DNA from: Dyadobacter pollutisoli
Lineage (GTDB): Bacteria > Bacteroidota > Bacteroidia > Cytophagales > Spirosomataceae
NCBI RefSeq assembly: GCF_026625565.1
Contig: NZ_CP112998.1
Span: 2,420,501 to 2,484,500 of the forward strand
Reading direction: 5' to 3'
Length of the DNA: 64,000 bases
How positions within the stretch are numbered: position 1 is the first letter of the stretch; every line of letters begins with the position of its first letter. Positions 8,501-18,111 of the stretch are shown here, in pieces. Made by a program: the position numbers and the translations under genes. The notes under the pieces were generated by a model that saw only the letters and a program-made list of their open reading frames with translations, was not told the DNA's origin and searched no databases.

Positions 8501-9823
8501 ATGAAATTCCGCTTTACCGGACTGCTGTTCCTGTTTATACTTTTGACAACGACCCAGGCCACGGCCCAAAAGTTCCTGATGGACCTGGTGGACACGACCA
8601 ACCAAATGGGAAAAGGAATGCTGTCAATTTATGAACGTTACAACCGGGTGCGGATCAGCGGCTATATTCAGCCACAGTTCCAGGTCATTTCAAAAGAGGG
8701 AGCAGAGAGTTACAACGGTGGCAATTTCCCGGCATTGTCCAATAATCGTTTTATGCTCCGGCGCGGTCGCTTGCGTGTGGACTACGCGCATTTGAACGAA
8801 CATAATGATCCTACCTCCTACTTTGTTTTCCAGTTCGACGGTACCGAGCGCGGCGTGGCGATCCGTGATTTCTGGGGACGCTTTTACGAAAACAAATCCA
8901 AGATCTTCGCGCTCACAACCGGAATGTTCGCGCGTCCGTTTGGTCATGAAGTGAACCTTTCCTCCGCCAATCGGGAAACACCCGAACGCGGAAGGATGTC
9001 TCAGATATTGATGAAAACGGAACGGGATATCGGGGTAATGCTGACCGTGACCAGCCGCAAAAACGTCGAATGGATCCAAAAGCTGAAATTTGACCTGGGG
9101 GTTTTTAATGGTCAGGGAATGTCCGGACCAACGGATTACGACAGCCATAAAGATGTGATCGGAAGGTTTAGCCTCAAACCAACTCAGATTAAAGCATTGG
9201 GTGGAGCGACATTGTCCGCAGCCATTTCCGGCTATGTAGGTGGCATCACCAGTCAATCCAATGTCATTTATACGACACGTCTGAAAGGCACTGAGTATAT
9301 TGCGCTACGTGATTCATCTTCAAACAATTACAAAAAAGCAACTCCTCGTAACTATGCTGGCGCCGATTTCCAGCTGTCGTTTCCAAATACGAAGGGCGAG
9401 ACAGAATTCAGGGCTGAATACGTTGCCGGAAAGCAAACTGCGACCTTCGCAAGCAGCGAAACACCGGGAGTTTATCCTGTAACCAACGGTTTGAAAGATC
9501 CTTTGTACACACGCAGTTTCAATGGGGCTTACTTCTATTTTATACAGAATCTGGGAAGCATAGAACATCAGCTTGCGCTCAAATATGACTGGTATGACGC
9601 CAATGCTAAGGTTTCAGGTAAACAATTATCGGCGGCCAATGGATTCAACAAAGCAGATCTCCGATACGATACCTTTGGAATGGGCTACATTTACATTCCC
9701 AATGAGTCGCTTAAATTGATGTTTTACTACGAGATCGTCCGAAACGAAAAATCGGCGCTGCCCGGCTTTGAGACCGATGCACCCGACAATGTGCTGACGT
9801 GCCGGGTGCAGTATAACTTCTAG
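8501..9823 (+). CDS. OprO/OprP-type porin
   Basis: The 440-residue protein has a signal peptide (MKFRFTGLLFLFILLTTTQA). After it come the family marks RISGYIQPQFQV and RRGRLRVDYAH, and many alternating beta strands. The last strand ends in YNF, a typical outer membrane beta-barrel end. The phosphate-selective porin O/P family forms 16-stranded trimeric channels; substrate cannot be read from sequence. ATG 8501 is chosen over TTG 8477 since the signal peptide starts there. The 3' end overlaps the convergent SRPBCC gene by 4 bp. Confidence 0.85.
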   Translation: MKFRFTGLLFLFILLTTTQATAQKFLMDLVDTTNQMGKGMLSIYERYNRVRISGYIQPQFQVISKEGAESYNGGNFPALSNNRFMLRRGRLRVDYAHLNEHNDPTSYFVFQFDGTERGVAIRDFWGRFYENKSKIFALTTGMFARPFGHEVNLSSANRETPERGRMSQILMKTERDIGVMLTVTSRKNVEWIQKLKFDLGVFNGQGMSGPTDYDSHKDVIGRFSLKPTQIKALGGATLSAAISGYVGGITSQSNVIYTTRLKGTEYIALRDSSSNNYKKATPRNYAGADFQLSFPNTKGETEFRAEYVAGKQTATFASSETPGVYPVTNGLKDPLYTRSFNGAYFYFIQNLGSIEHQLALKYDWYDANAKVSGKQLSAANGFNKADLRYDTFGMGYIYIPNESLKLMFYYEIVRNEKSALPGFETDAPDNVLTCRVQYNF

Positions 9824-10275
9824 CCTGGAAAGCGCTCAGAAAGGATTTTTCTCCTGTATTCAAAAATCTCGTTGACTTCGCCTCTGACGAACAAAGCGCT
9901 CACCCAATTTCCCAGAAAGCCGAACGGTACCTTGTAGTGTAGAATATCCTCCATAAGCACACCGTCTTCCACAGCGCTAAAACGGTGCTGATGATGCCAG
10001 AAAGCGTATGGCCCAAACCGTTGTTCATCCACAAAATACTGTTTGTCAGCAACATGCGTTATTTCAGTGCACCATTTCAGTGGAATACCCAGGATTGGTT
10101 TTACAATGTAACGTATGATCTGTCCGGGGTACATTTTATCTCCGTGATGTTTACTAACGACCACAAAACCCATGTGGGCAGGCGTGATCTCTTTCAGGTT
10201 CGCTGGATTGGAAAAAAATGCCCATGCTTCGTCCAGCGAAATCGGAAGCTTCTGTGAGAAATATAACTCCTGCAT
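9820..10275 (-). CDS. SRPBCC family protein
   Basis: The 151-residue protein fits the START/SRPBCC ligand-binding fold: LPISLDEAWAFFSNPANLKEITP at the start and VPFGFLGNWVSALFVRGEVNEIFEYRR at the end. This pattern is shared by small proteins often called cell division inhibitor-like or polyketide cyclase-like. The C-terminal helix LFVRGEVNEIFEYR closes the ligand cavity in the family. Ligand and role are unknown. It stands alone and is convergent with the porin. Confidence 0.75.
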   Translation of the reverse strand: MQELYFSQKLPISLDEAWAFFSNPANLKEITPAHMGFVVVSKHHGDKMYPGQIIRYIVKPILGIPLKWCTEITHVADKQYFVDEQRFGPYAFWHHQHRFSAVEDGVLMEDILHYKVPFGFLGNWVSALFVRGEVNEIFEYRRKILSERFPG

Positions 10276-10387
10276 TTATTTGATCGGTTTGTGTTGGAAT
10301 ATACGTTAAATATCCGGGCCAGCGATTTACTGACGTATGGTGGCATGATTTTATCGCTATTTATACAGGACTTAATCGCGATGAAAT

Positions 10388-10834
10388 ATGAACAGAAAAC
10401 TGATTGCAACCACATCCATGGCTATTCATGCAAGCCCCTCATCAGTCTGGAAAGCATTGATAGATCCTGAAATTGTAAAGAAATATATGCACGGTGCGGA
10501 AGTTGATTCCGACTGGGAAGTGGGAAGTCCCATTACTTTTCGCGGCGTCTGGGAAGGCAGGCCCTACGAAGACAAGGGCACTATTCTTGAAATTATTCCT
10601 GAGCGGGTACTCGGTTTCACGTTCTGGAGTCCGCTGTCGGGTACCGATGATTTCGAGGACAATTACGCCCATGTGACCTACCACGTTTCGGAATACGATG
10701 ACGTAACCACTTTAACGATCACGCAGGACAATCTGGAAACAGACGAGGCTGTCGTTAAAGCAGAAGAAAACTGGATCAATGTCATGAAAAACATCAAGAA
10801 GATTCTCGAAGAAGATCGAATGCATGTTTTGTGA
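10388..10834 (+). CDS. SRPBCC/AHSA1-like protein
   Basis: The 148-residue protein shows the AHSA1 (Hsp90 activator C-terminal-like) pattern: HASPSSVWKALIDPEIVKKYMHG, VGSPITFRG, then a C-terminal helix WINVMKNIKKILEE. The fold is a helix-grip lipid or ligand cavity. It resembles the protein at 18112-18567, suggesting paralogs. Function unknown. A 33-bp hairpin (10841-10873) separates its stop from the convergent tex gene. Confidence 0.8.
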   Translation: MNRKLIATTSMAIHASPSSVWKALIDPEIVKKYMHGAEVDSDWEVGSPITFRGVWEGRPYEDKGTILEIIPERVLGFTFWSPLSGTDDFEDNYAHVTYHVSEYDDVTTLTITQDNLETDEAVVKAEENWINVMKNIKKILEEDRMHVL

Positions 10835-10840
10835 GAAGTA

Positions 10841-10873
10841 AGACCTGGCAAGTCTGCGAGACTTGCCAGGTCT
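10841..10873. repeat. REP-like hairpin R1 / bidirectional terminator
   Basis: AGACCTGGCAAGTCT, loop GCG, then AGACTTGCCAGGTCT form a perfect 15-bp stem. It is one of six related elements in the window, here between convergent genes. The C/G change relative to the common form occurs in both arms, so pairing is kept. Confidence 0.85.
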
Positions 10874-10876
10874 CAT

Positions 10877-12994
10877 TTACAATTTCATACTCAACGCAAT
10901 CCGTTTCCGGCTGAGATCAACTTCGGTAACCTTCACCTGAACGTGTTGCTGTAGTTTAACGATCTCATTGGGATCCTTTATAAAACGGTCGGCCATTTGG
11001 GACACGTGCACTAAGCCATCTTGTTTAACGCCGACATCTACGAACGCACCGAAGGCGGTGATGTTCGTTACTATTCCTGGTAGTATCATCCCAACTTTGA
11101 GATCTTCCGGTTTTCGGACCGAACTATCAAATTCAAACTTCTTCATTTCCGACCTAGGGTCTCGGGATGGTTTTTCCAATTCCAGCAGAATGTCTTTCAA
11201 TGTAGGCAGTCCGACATTTGTAGAAATGTATTTTTCAGGTTTGATATTTTTTCTCAAATCCGATTTTTGCATCAAATCCTTGACCGTGGCTCCGGTGTCT
11301 TTGGCCATTTGCTCGACCAAATCATATCTTTCAGGATGTACTGCACTGTTATCCAATGGATTAACGCCATTTTCAATGCGCAAAAAGCCGGCCGCCTGCT
11401 CAAATGCCTTTGAACCAAGACGCGGGACTTTCAATAATTGTTGCCTGGATTTGAAGTTTCCGTTTTTGGCCCTAAAATCCACGATATTTTGCGCTAATGC
11501 GGGTCCAAGGCCTGAAACATAGCGTAATAAGTGCTTGCTGGCCGTGTTGAGATTTACGCCTACGGAATTTACGCAGCTTTCCACGACTACATCCAAAGCA
11601 TTTCGCAATGAATTCTGGTCCACATCGTGCTGGTACTGCCCCACTCCGATCGATTTCGGATCGATTTTCACCAGCTCAGCCAAAGGGTCCATTAACCTAC
11701 GACCGATAGACACCGAGCCGCGGACAGTCACGTCCTTATCCGGGAACTCCTCGCGGGCAACTTCAGAAGCTGAGTAAATGGATGCGCCTTGCTCACTTAC
11801 CATAAACAAACCGATAGACTCAGACTTGCCAATTGCCCCCAAAAGCTTCTTGACAAAATCCTCGGTCTCCCGACCGGCTGTACCATTTCCTACCGCGATC
11901 GCATCGACTTTATATTTACTGATCAGCTCAGTTAGCCGTGCATTCGCATCGGCTGGTTTGTCAAACGGATAAATAACATGATCGGCCAGCAAATTTCCCT
12001 GACTGTCGAGCACAACGACTTTACAACCCGTGCGATAACCGGGATCTACCGCGAGCACATTCTTTTGTCCCAATGGTGAAGCCAGTAATAACTGACGTAA
12101 ATTCTCTGTAAAAACCTGAATAGCTGCCACATCCGCCTTTTCCTTGGCCAGATTCGAAAATTCGGTCTCAATGGACGGCTTTAAGAGACGTTTATAACTG
12201 TCAGTGATTGCGACTTCCATCTGGTCCTTACAAGCCGATGAGCCGCGTAAAAAGAGCCTGTCCAATGCTTCCAGCGATTGGTCTTCATCGGGAGAAATGT
12301 CCACGCTGAGCACTCCTTCTTCCTCCCCGCGCCGGATAGCCAGCAACCGGTGCGACGGTATCCGGGACAAAGGCTCAGAAAAATCGAAATAGTCGCGGTA
12401 CTTGGCACCTTCTTCCTCCTTTTTCTTCTTTACTTTCGAAGTAATGACGGCTCCACGCTGGAAATTTTGCCGGATACGCGCTCTGGCATCCTGATTTTCA
12501 TTGATCCACTCGGCGATAATGTCTCTCGCACCTTGTAATGCATCCGCGACTGCCGGTACCTGATCATTCAGATACGACACTGCTTTACGCTCAGGATCAG
12601 CCTCTTTACCTGAAAATATCAGCTGTGCCAGCGGTTCCAGGCCTCTTTCGATGGCCATACTCGCACGGGTTTTTCGTTTCTGTTTATAAGGAAGATAAAG
12701 GTCTTCCAGCTCAGTCAAAGAGAAGACATTATTGATTTTTGCTTTCAGTTCAGGCGTCAGTTTTCCCTGTTCCTCAATGCTTTTCAGGATGGCTTCCCGC
12801 CGTTTCTCCACCTCCTGTTGCTTTTGCCAGGTATCCTTTATCGCACCGATCTGAACCTCGTCCAGCCCGCCCGTCGCCTCTTTCCGGTAACGTGCAATGA
12901 AAGGCAAAGTAGCGCCTTCCTCAAAAAGCTGAATGGTATTCTTGACTTGTTTCTCAGTAATGCCGGTTTGTTGGGCAATGAGGGGATAATTCAT
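10877..12994 (-). CDS. tex: Tex-family S1 RNA-binding protein
   Basis: The 705-residue protein matches the Tex (toxin expression) family: N-terminal helical region, a YqgF/RNase H-like domain (VLAVDPGYRTGCKVVVLD, near residue 320), helix-hairpin-helix motifs (YVSGLGPALAQNIVDFR and VPRLGSKAFEQAAGF) and a C-terminal S1 domain (VGMILPGIVTNITAFGAFVDVG). Tex binds nucleic acid and is linked to transcription processes and RNA decay. It is somewhat shorter than the usual 770 or so residues because the S1 domain ends almost at the stop. It stands alone. Confidence 0.93.
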   Translation of the reverse strand: MNYPLIAQQTGITEKQVKNTIQLFEEGATLPFIARYRKEATGGLDEVQIGAIKDTWQKQQEVEKRREAILKSIEEQGKLTPELKAKINNVFSLTELEDLYLPYKQKRKTRASMAIERGLEPLAQLIFSGKEADPERKAVSYLNDQVPAVADALQGARDIIAEWINENQDARARIRQNFQRGAVITSKVKKKKEEEGAKYRDYFDFSEPLSRIPSHRLLAIRRGEEEGVLSVDISPDEDQSLEALDRLFLRGSSACKDQMEVAITDSYKRLLKPSIETEFSNLAKEKADVAAIQVFTENLRQLLLASPLGQKNVLAVDPGYRTGCKVVVLDSQGNLLADHVIYPFDKPADANARLTELISKYKVDAIAVGNGTAGRETEDFVKKLLGAIGKSESIGLFMVSEQGASIYSASEVAREEFPDKDVTVRGSVSIGRRLMDPLAELVKIDPKSIGVGQYQHDVDQNSLRNALDVVVESCVNSVGVNLNTASKHLLRYVSGLGPALAQNIVDFRAKNGNFKSRQQLLKVPRLGSKAFEQAAGFLRIENGVNPLDNSAVHPERYDLVEQMAKDTGATVKDLMQKSDLRKNIKPEKYISTNVGLPTLKDILLELEKPSRDPRSEMKKFEFDSSVRKPEDLKVGMILPGIVTNITAFGAFVDVGVKQDGLVHVSQMADRFIKDPNEIVKLQQHVQVKVTEVDLSRKRIALSMKL

Positions 12995-13169
12995 ATTTTA
13001 TTGATTTGAATAAAAAAAGCATTGTAATCGTGATCCGCAAATTGCCGGGACGTCCATTGGCCCCCTTAAATCATTAAGATACGCCCTATAAACAATGATC
13101 TGTTAAAACCTGATTCTTTTGAAGTTACTTTAACAGTACTTAAAAACCTGCCTGTTGCGCACCGCGAAT

Positions 13170-14102
13170 ATGACAAACAAAATGCTAACCGTCAAACGAC
13201 GATCTCACTTCAAAAACCCTATTGAAGATAAACGGTGGTTCATGGACTGGGTCGGCAGGCTCGAAACGCTAAACAATAAGACCTATCATCCCATAACTAT
13301 TGATACGGCACTTGGAAGGACGCAGGTTTACAGACTGGGTCCGCACCAGCAACAACAAGAAACCTTGGTCATTTTTCCGGGAGCCCGTACATCTGCATTG
13401 TTCTGGGATTTTGAAAATGGGCTGGAACTCCTGTCCGGGAAAGTCCGGATTTACCTCGTGGAAACAAACGGTCTGCCTAATTTGAGCGACGGCGATACCC
13501 CGGACATTAAATCGCTGGACTATGGCCACTGGGCTGCCGAAGTGCTTGACAAATTGAATCTTTCTGAAACTTACATCGCAGGGGCATCATTCGGGGGGCT
13601 GATATGTGCAAAACTATGCATTGTAGCTCCTAGTCGCGTAAAAAGCGCGTTTCTTCTCAATGCCGGCTGTCTTCAGCCGTTTTCAATTAGCGCCAAGAAT
13701 CTGTATTACAACATTTTACCGATCGCTTTCCCTACTCGAAAAACAGTATCTCTATTCCTGAACAATGCCGTGCTCTACCCACCATCACATACATTATCAC
13801 CAGCATACTATAGTCTGCTCGTAGAATATGAGCTCTTCGTACTCAAAAGGTATGTAGACAACACCCAAAAACCGTACGATATGAATCACGAACTCACTGA
13901 AATTACCGTGGATATTTACCTGATCCAGGGCACCAAAGATCTCCTTTTCCCAATGAAAACCTCGGTATCCAATGCCAAACAGAAGATTAAGTCATTAAAG
14001 AAAGTCATTGCTTTTGAAGACGTAGGCCACGGAATAGAAACATATCCAAGGGCGCTAGACACGATTGAGCAGTTGATTTTTAGGGGTGATTCACGAAAAT
14101 AG
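13170..14102 (+). CDS. Alpha/beta hydrolase
   Basis: The 310-residue protein has the alpha/beta-hydrolase fold: strand VIFPGARTSALFWDFE, nucleophile elbow GASFGG (Ser140), acid region IQGTKDLLFP and catalytic His in DVGHGIETYP. Substrate is not evident. An in-frame TTG at 13155 exists, but ATG 13170 is more likely. A gene of unknown function starts 10 bp after its stop, so the two are probably co-transcribed. Confidence 0.8.
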   Translation: MTNKMLTVKRRSHFKNPIEDKRWFMDWVGRLETLNNKTYHPITIDTALGRTQVYRLGPHQQQQETLVIFPGARTSALFWDFENGLELLSGKVRIYLVETNGLPNLSDGDTPDIKSLDYGHWAAEVLDKLNLSETYIAGASFGGLICAKLCIVAPSRVKSAFLLNAGCLQPFSISAKNLYYNILPIAFPTRKTVSLFLNNAVLYPPSHTLSPAYYSLLVEYELFVLKRYVDNTQKPYDMNHELTEITVDIYLIQGTKDLLFPMKTSVSNAKQKIKSLKKVIAFEDVGHGIETYPRALDTIEQLIFRGDSRK

Positions 14103-14112
14103 CAATAATGAA

Positions 14113-14622
14113 ATGGGAAGCCTAACGACTATTTTCAGTTTGTATAAATATTATCCCTCCCGCGGAGGTTGTGAAAAATACATATTGCTCAGAACTAACA
14201 AACCAAGTTATCCCAATTATAGTCAAACTCTGGAAGATCTTGCTTATGATATTGAGCACAAAAAAAGAAACCTTCTCCTTACTCTTTTCCTGGCCAAATA
14301 CGAAAAATCAATTATTCAAGATCCAGTTTTAATTGGTGAATTGCACGAATACCCCATTGGCAGCGAAACACTCTATGGTAATCAGGGATTAGTTGATATA
14401 CCTATTGTTTTTATGGCTTCCGAAAAAGGCTTTCCATGGTTTGTTCTTGGCGGATTTGACAACGTTGAAGATTTTAACCGCGAGCTACTTCAAGATGATG
14501 AACTTTTAGCGCTTTCTCCGGTTGGCGAGGCAAGTCAAGTTGCCGCAACATTGGTCACCGAAAATGACTTCGATTTGTCAAGTATAAAATACTATCAAGT
14601 CGAAGACTTACGCGATATATAG
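14113..14622 (+). CDS. Hypothetical protein
   Basis: I do not recognise this 169-residue protein. It is soluble, without signal peptide or membrane segment, and acidic in its C-terminal third. A middle stretch VDIPIVFMASEKGFPWFVLGG and the ending SPVGEASQVAATLVTENDFDLSSIKYYQVEDL look like a folded domain. ATG 14113 is preferred over GTG 14086, which would overlap the hydrolase. It lies one base from the next frame (14624). Base composition is AT-richer than the neighbours, which suggests recent acquisition. Confidence 0.65.
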   Translation: MGSLTTIFSLYKYYPSRGGCEKYILLRTNKPSYPNYSQTLEDLAYDIEHKKRNLLLTLFLAKYEKSIIQDPVLIGELHEYPIGSETLYGNQGLVDIPIVFMASEKGFPWFVLGGFDNVEDFNRELLQDDELLALSPVGEASQVAATLVTENDFDLSSIKYYQVEDLRDI

Positions 14623-14623
14623 T

Positions 14624-15459
14624 ATGCAGCCATCCTCATTGCCAGATCAACGGTTAATCCACTATAACTTAACGGATATCAATAAGATTCTACCATTGGG
14701 AACGTCAGATGCACCTGTAATGAACTGGTTTGGCCTGACACACGGGAGCCTTCATCTTAATTTTGGAAATAAAACCATATATGAATATTCGCCAGAAGCC
14801 AATGCAGTATTCTCCGACGGAATCAAGTATAGCAACTACTACTTAATCCGCTTCGTGGAAGACTTTCAGAAATCTTCAAAAATATTAGCCAACATTTGCC
14901 GCCAGAAATTATTCCATTGACGCAGAATTTCGAAAAACTACAATCTTTTAAAGATCAAGCAGTTAAATACATTGAAACACTTAGAATTAATAATAAATTA
15001 AACGATTGCGAATTAGAGGAATATGAATACCTGATTTCCTGGATTTATCAGAGACGTCTTCCGGCGGATCATCTTACTGGCGGGCCAATTGTCTGGTTCC
15101 TTAGGTATCTCGATGAAATAAAGATAATTTGGAGGGCTGATCATCAAATTCGCCCGAATACTTACCTGTGGTTATTTCCTAGTGGCGATTGTACATTGAG
15201 CTACGACTTTTTTGTGCAGGAAATCACAATATTTGCTGATAGTTTTTTCGCAGAAATGGCAGAAAGAGTTAACCTCGCCGTAAGCAGAGACTGGGGGAAA
15301 ACTATTATTGATAAAGATAGCCTTAAAGCCGAGCAGCTTTTTCGAAGAGACAGCTTTTATCGCGACGTTAACGTACTGTTTTCCAGTTCCATCGCAGACT
15401 GGTCAGCCACTATATCCCCGATAGAAAGAATGCAAAATCACCCTAGCATTAAAAACTAA
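14624..15459 (+). pseudogene. Frameshifted DUF5984-like protein (two overlapping frames)
   Basis: Frame one (14624-14920) encodes MNWFGLTHG and YSNYYLIRFVEDF, which recalls DUF5984 proteins (LHWFGLTDG, YYVVRLWEDL) as I remember them. It ends in an unlikely tail CRQKLFH. Frame two begins at a TTG (14896) in the -1 phase and continues LPPEIIPLTQNFEKLQSFKDQ to 15459, with no ATG near its start. Joined near 14890 they give about 278 residues, a sensible size for one domain family. So this is probably one gene broken by a single indel, or a sequencing error, rather than two genes. Role unknown. It is AT-rich like the gene before it. Confidence 0.6.
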
Positions 15460-15499
15460 AAATTCACATTGCCTAACAACTCCCTCCCAACACCTCCTC

Positions 15500-16201
15500 A
15501 TGAAACAAATATCGAAACACCTTTATCAAATTTCGCTGGGAAGCGTGAATACATTTCTTATTGAAGATAACGGCCTCACGCTCGTTGATACGGGCTTCAA
15601 AAGTAGCCGGGACAAAATTTTCCAGGCAATCAGAAATGGAGGAAAAAAGCCTGATGACATTAAACAGGTCATTCTCACGCACAGCCACCCGGACCATAGC
15701 GGAAGCGTCGCGGACATCAAACGTACGCTCGGTGTGCCCGTATATGCGCACCCCGACGATGCTATCCTCGTGGAAGCAGGCATTGGCGGGAGGCTTCCGC
15801 ACCAACCTTCGCCGGGTTTAGCGAACTGGCTGCTTTTCCGTCTTTTCATTAAAAACAGTCCAAACGAAACTGAAATGTGCCGGATTGACGAAAGAATTCA
15901 GGACGGCGACATCCTACCGATCGCTGGTGGTATCCAGGTTATTCACACCCCCGGACATTCGAAAGGCCATGTTTCCTTGCTTCTAAAAGCCGATCGGGTA
16001 CTCATTGGTGGCGATATCTGCGCGAATATGTTCGGACTGGATCTTAGCACGGTCTATGAAGACAGGCAGCTGGGCGTTCAAAGCATTCTGAAAGTTGCGG
16101 AGCAGAATTTCGATAAAGCGGTTTTCGGGCACGGCAAGCCAATAATATGTGGTGCAAACGTGAAATTGAAACACAAATTCAGCTCACTGGCCAATACATG
16201 A
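15500..16201 (+). CDS. MBL-fold metallo-hydrolase
   Basis: The 233-residue protein has the metallo-beta-lactamase signature HSHPDHSGS (metal ligands), then HTPGHSKGHVSLL and GGDIC, and a closing HGKP near the C-terminus. These are the usual histidine and aspartate positions for two metal ions. Proteins of this compact size include glyoxalase II-like and quorum-quenching-type hydrolases, but the substrate cannot be assigned. It appears to be a single gene. Confidence 0.85.
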   Translation: MKQISKHLYQISLGSVNTFLIEDNGLTLVDTGFKSSRDKIFQAIRNGGKKPDDIKQVILTHSHPDHSGSVADIKRTLGVPVYAHPDDAILVEAGIGGRLPHQPSPGLANWLLFRLFIKNSPNETEMCRIDERIQDGDILPIAGGIQVIHTPGHSKGHVSLLLKADRVLIGGDICANMFGLDLSTVYEDRQLGVQSILKVAEQNFDKAVFGHGKPIICGANVKLKHKFSSLANT

Positions 16202-16219
16202 TACCGCACGATTTTCATG

Positions 16220-16227
16220 TATATTTG
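16220..16227 (+). promoter_or_regulatory. Putative -7 box for the ThuA gene
   Basis: TATATTTG matches TAnnTTTG and lies 34 bp before ATG 16262. No clear -33 TTTG is seen at the proper distance. Confidence 0.4.
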
Positions 16228-16261
16228 AATTGCCAAAATCCAGTCTAAACCTATCACAATA

Positions 16262-17104
16262 ATGTTCTCAACGCTTAGAAACGATGTCCTTTTCCTGATC
16301 TTACTAACGTCTTTTTTATTTCAAGTACAGCCTTCACAAGCACAAAAAAAACCGGATTTCAAGGTCATTGCCTTTTTTACAGGAAAAAATGACAAAGCAC
16401 ACATTAGCTTTGTAAAAGAAGCCCATCAACGCTTCCCAGAAATGGCCCGGAAAAATAATTTCACTTATGATTCGACAAGCAATTGGACTAATCTGAACAG
16501 TGAATTCCTGTCTCATTATCAGGTGGTACTGTTCCTGGATACACGTCCGGAGGCTCCTGAGCAACGGGAGGCTTTCAAAAAATATATGGAAAGCGGCGGC
16601 GCGTGGATCGGCTTTCATTTTGCGGCATTTGCACTTACGCCTTCCGCATATCCTCAGAATTGGGATTGGTACCATGATCAATTTCTGGGCTCAGGTCAAT
16701 ACAAGAGCAATACCTGGCGCCCTACCTCGGCTATTTTGAAGGTAGAAAATAAATCCAACCCACTTGTAAGGGGCCTTCCCGCTACTTTTAAAGCATCGCC
16801 AAACGAATGGTACCGCTGGGAAAAAGACCTGGCCGTTAACCCCGACATTCAAATCCTTTTGTCCATTGATCCCGCCAGCTTCCCGCTCGGTACCGGACCC
16901 AAGCAGCACGAAATATGGCACAGCGGCTATTATCCGGTCGCCTGGACTAATAAAAAGTACAAAATGCTGTACATGAACATGGGCCACAATGACATTGACT
17001 ACGAAAACAAAACCAATAAGGAGCTGTCTTTTACCTTCGATAATGACACGCAGAACAAGTTTATCTTAGACGCGCTTTTATGGCTGGGTAAAAGCAAAAA
17101 CTGA
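16262..17104 (+). CDS. ThuA-like domain protein, secreted
   Basis: A signal peptide (about 1-27, ending PSQAQ) precedes a ThuA-like (trehalose utilisation) class I glutamine amidotransferase-like fold. Visible marks are FKVIAFFTGKNDKAHISFVKEA, VVLFLDTRPEAPEQREAFKKYMESGGAWIGFH and the closing IWHSGYYPVAWTNKKYKMLYMNMGHNDIDYE. Members are common in Bacteroidota sugar regions; their reaction is poorly defined. The 280 residues are a full single domain. It lies 13 bp before an AraC regulator and is probably transcribed with it. Confidence 0.85.
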   Translation: MFSTLRNDVLFLILLTSFLFQVQPSQAQKKPDFKVIAFFTGKNDKAHISFVKEAHQRFPEMARKNNFTYDSTSNWTNLNSEFLSHYQVVLFLDTRPEAPEQREAFKKYMESGGAWIGFHFAAFALTPSAYPQNWDWYHDQFLGSGQYKSNTWRPTSAILKVENKSNPLVRGLPATFKASPNEWYRWEKDLAVNPDIQILLSIDPASFPLGTGPKQHEIWHSGYYPVAWTNKKYKMLYMNMGHNDIDYENKTNKELSFTFDNDTQNKFILDALLWLGKSKN

Positions 17105-17117
17105 TTTCTGGTAACCG

Positions 17118-18020
17118 ATGGAAGAAAGACAGAGCAGAGAATTTGAAAAAGGGAAAATGACTGGAATTGTCTGGCATTGCGACGACATTCGCATGGGTCA
17201 CGCCGTTTCCAGATTCACCGAGTTATCGACTTTCACTTCGAGCAGCAATACGGATGTGGTCAGAATGCATTTTGGTATGAAGGGCGACTATAGCTTTACT
17301 TATCAACAGCTTAACAAAACATTTGAACTGGTCGGCGGACATCATAACATCATGTATTCCAAAGAGTTTGACATGGTAGTGAATGCCAAAACCCTTGAAA
17401 TAGAAACATTTGGCATACAGTTCCCCAAAGAGCTCTTCATCCATTTCACGCAGAATGCCAGTGATTCACTCAAACGGTTTGCCCAGGGCATTATAGAGGG
17501 AAAAAGCACGATTCTGTCCAACAGCTGGGGTACCATTGATTCACCGATCCAACAGGTATTGCAGCAAATCATTCATTGTAAATATACTGATGGGATCAAA
17601 AAGCTGTTCCTGCTGTCCAAAAGCATCGAATTACTGGTTTTATGCGCCGACGCTGTCAGTACTTCTGAAAACAAAAAGGATGTTTTTATCAAAAATCAGA
17701 CTGATAAGGAAAAGATTATCGCAGTGCGTGACCTCATTAATGAGCGAGTGCATTGCCCGCCTAATCTGTCCGAAATCGCTCAGCACGTCGGCCTGAATGA
17801 ATATAAATTGAAACGGGGTTTTAAGGAAACCTTTAATAATACCGTGTTTGGCTACCTGACAGACCAGCGTCTGCAGCTGGCAAGACAATACCTGCTTGAC
17901 ACTGAAAAAACCGCAGCCGAAATCTCCCTGCAACTGGGCTACGCAACCCCGCAACACTTCAATAATGCATTCAAAAAGAAGTTTGGCGTGACACCTTATT
18001 TGGTTAGAAATAATCCGTAA
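17118..18020 (+). CDS. AraC family transcriptional regulator
   Basis: The 300-residue protein has an N-terminal sensor region and a C-terminal double HTH of the AraC/XylS type (about 200-300): CPPNLSEIAQHVGLNEYKLKRGFKE, then RQYLLDTEKTAAEISLQLGYATPQHFNNAFKKKFGVTP. The second HTH with the GYxxxxHFxxxFKKxFGVTP pattern is well kept. Effector unknown. It starts 13 bp after the ThuA gene. Confidence 0.9.
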   Translation: MEERQSREFEKGKMTGIVWHCDDIRMGHAVSRFTELSTFTSSSNTDVVRMHFGMKGDYSFTYQQLNKTFELVGGHHNIMYSKEFDMVVNAKTLEIETFGIQFPKELFIHFTQNASDSLKRFAQGIIEGKSTILSNSWGTIDSPIQQVLQQIIHCKYTDGIKKLFLLSKSIELLVLCADAVSTSENKKDVFIKNQTDKEKIIAVRDLINERVHCPPNLSEIAQHVGLNEYKLKRGFKETFNNTVFGYLTDQRLQLARQYLLDTEKTAAEISLQLGYATPQHFNNAFKKKFGVTPYLVRNNP

Positions 18021-18111
18021 AACGCAACTTCCACCAGCTGCAAACCAGCTATTATTGCATCAGGATAATCGAATTCCTTCTTTTTAATCATTCATCAAAA
18101 TACCAAAACCA

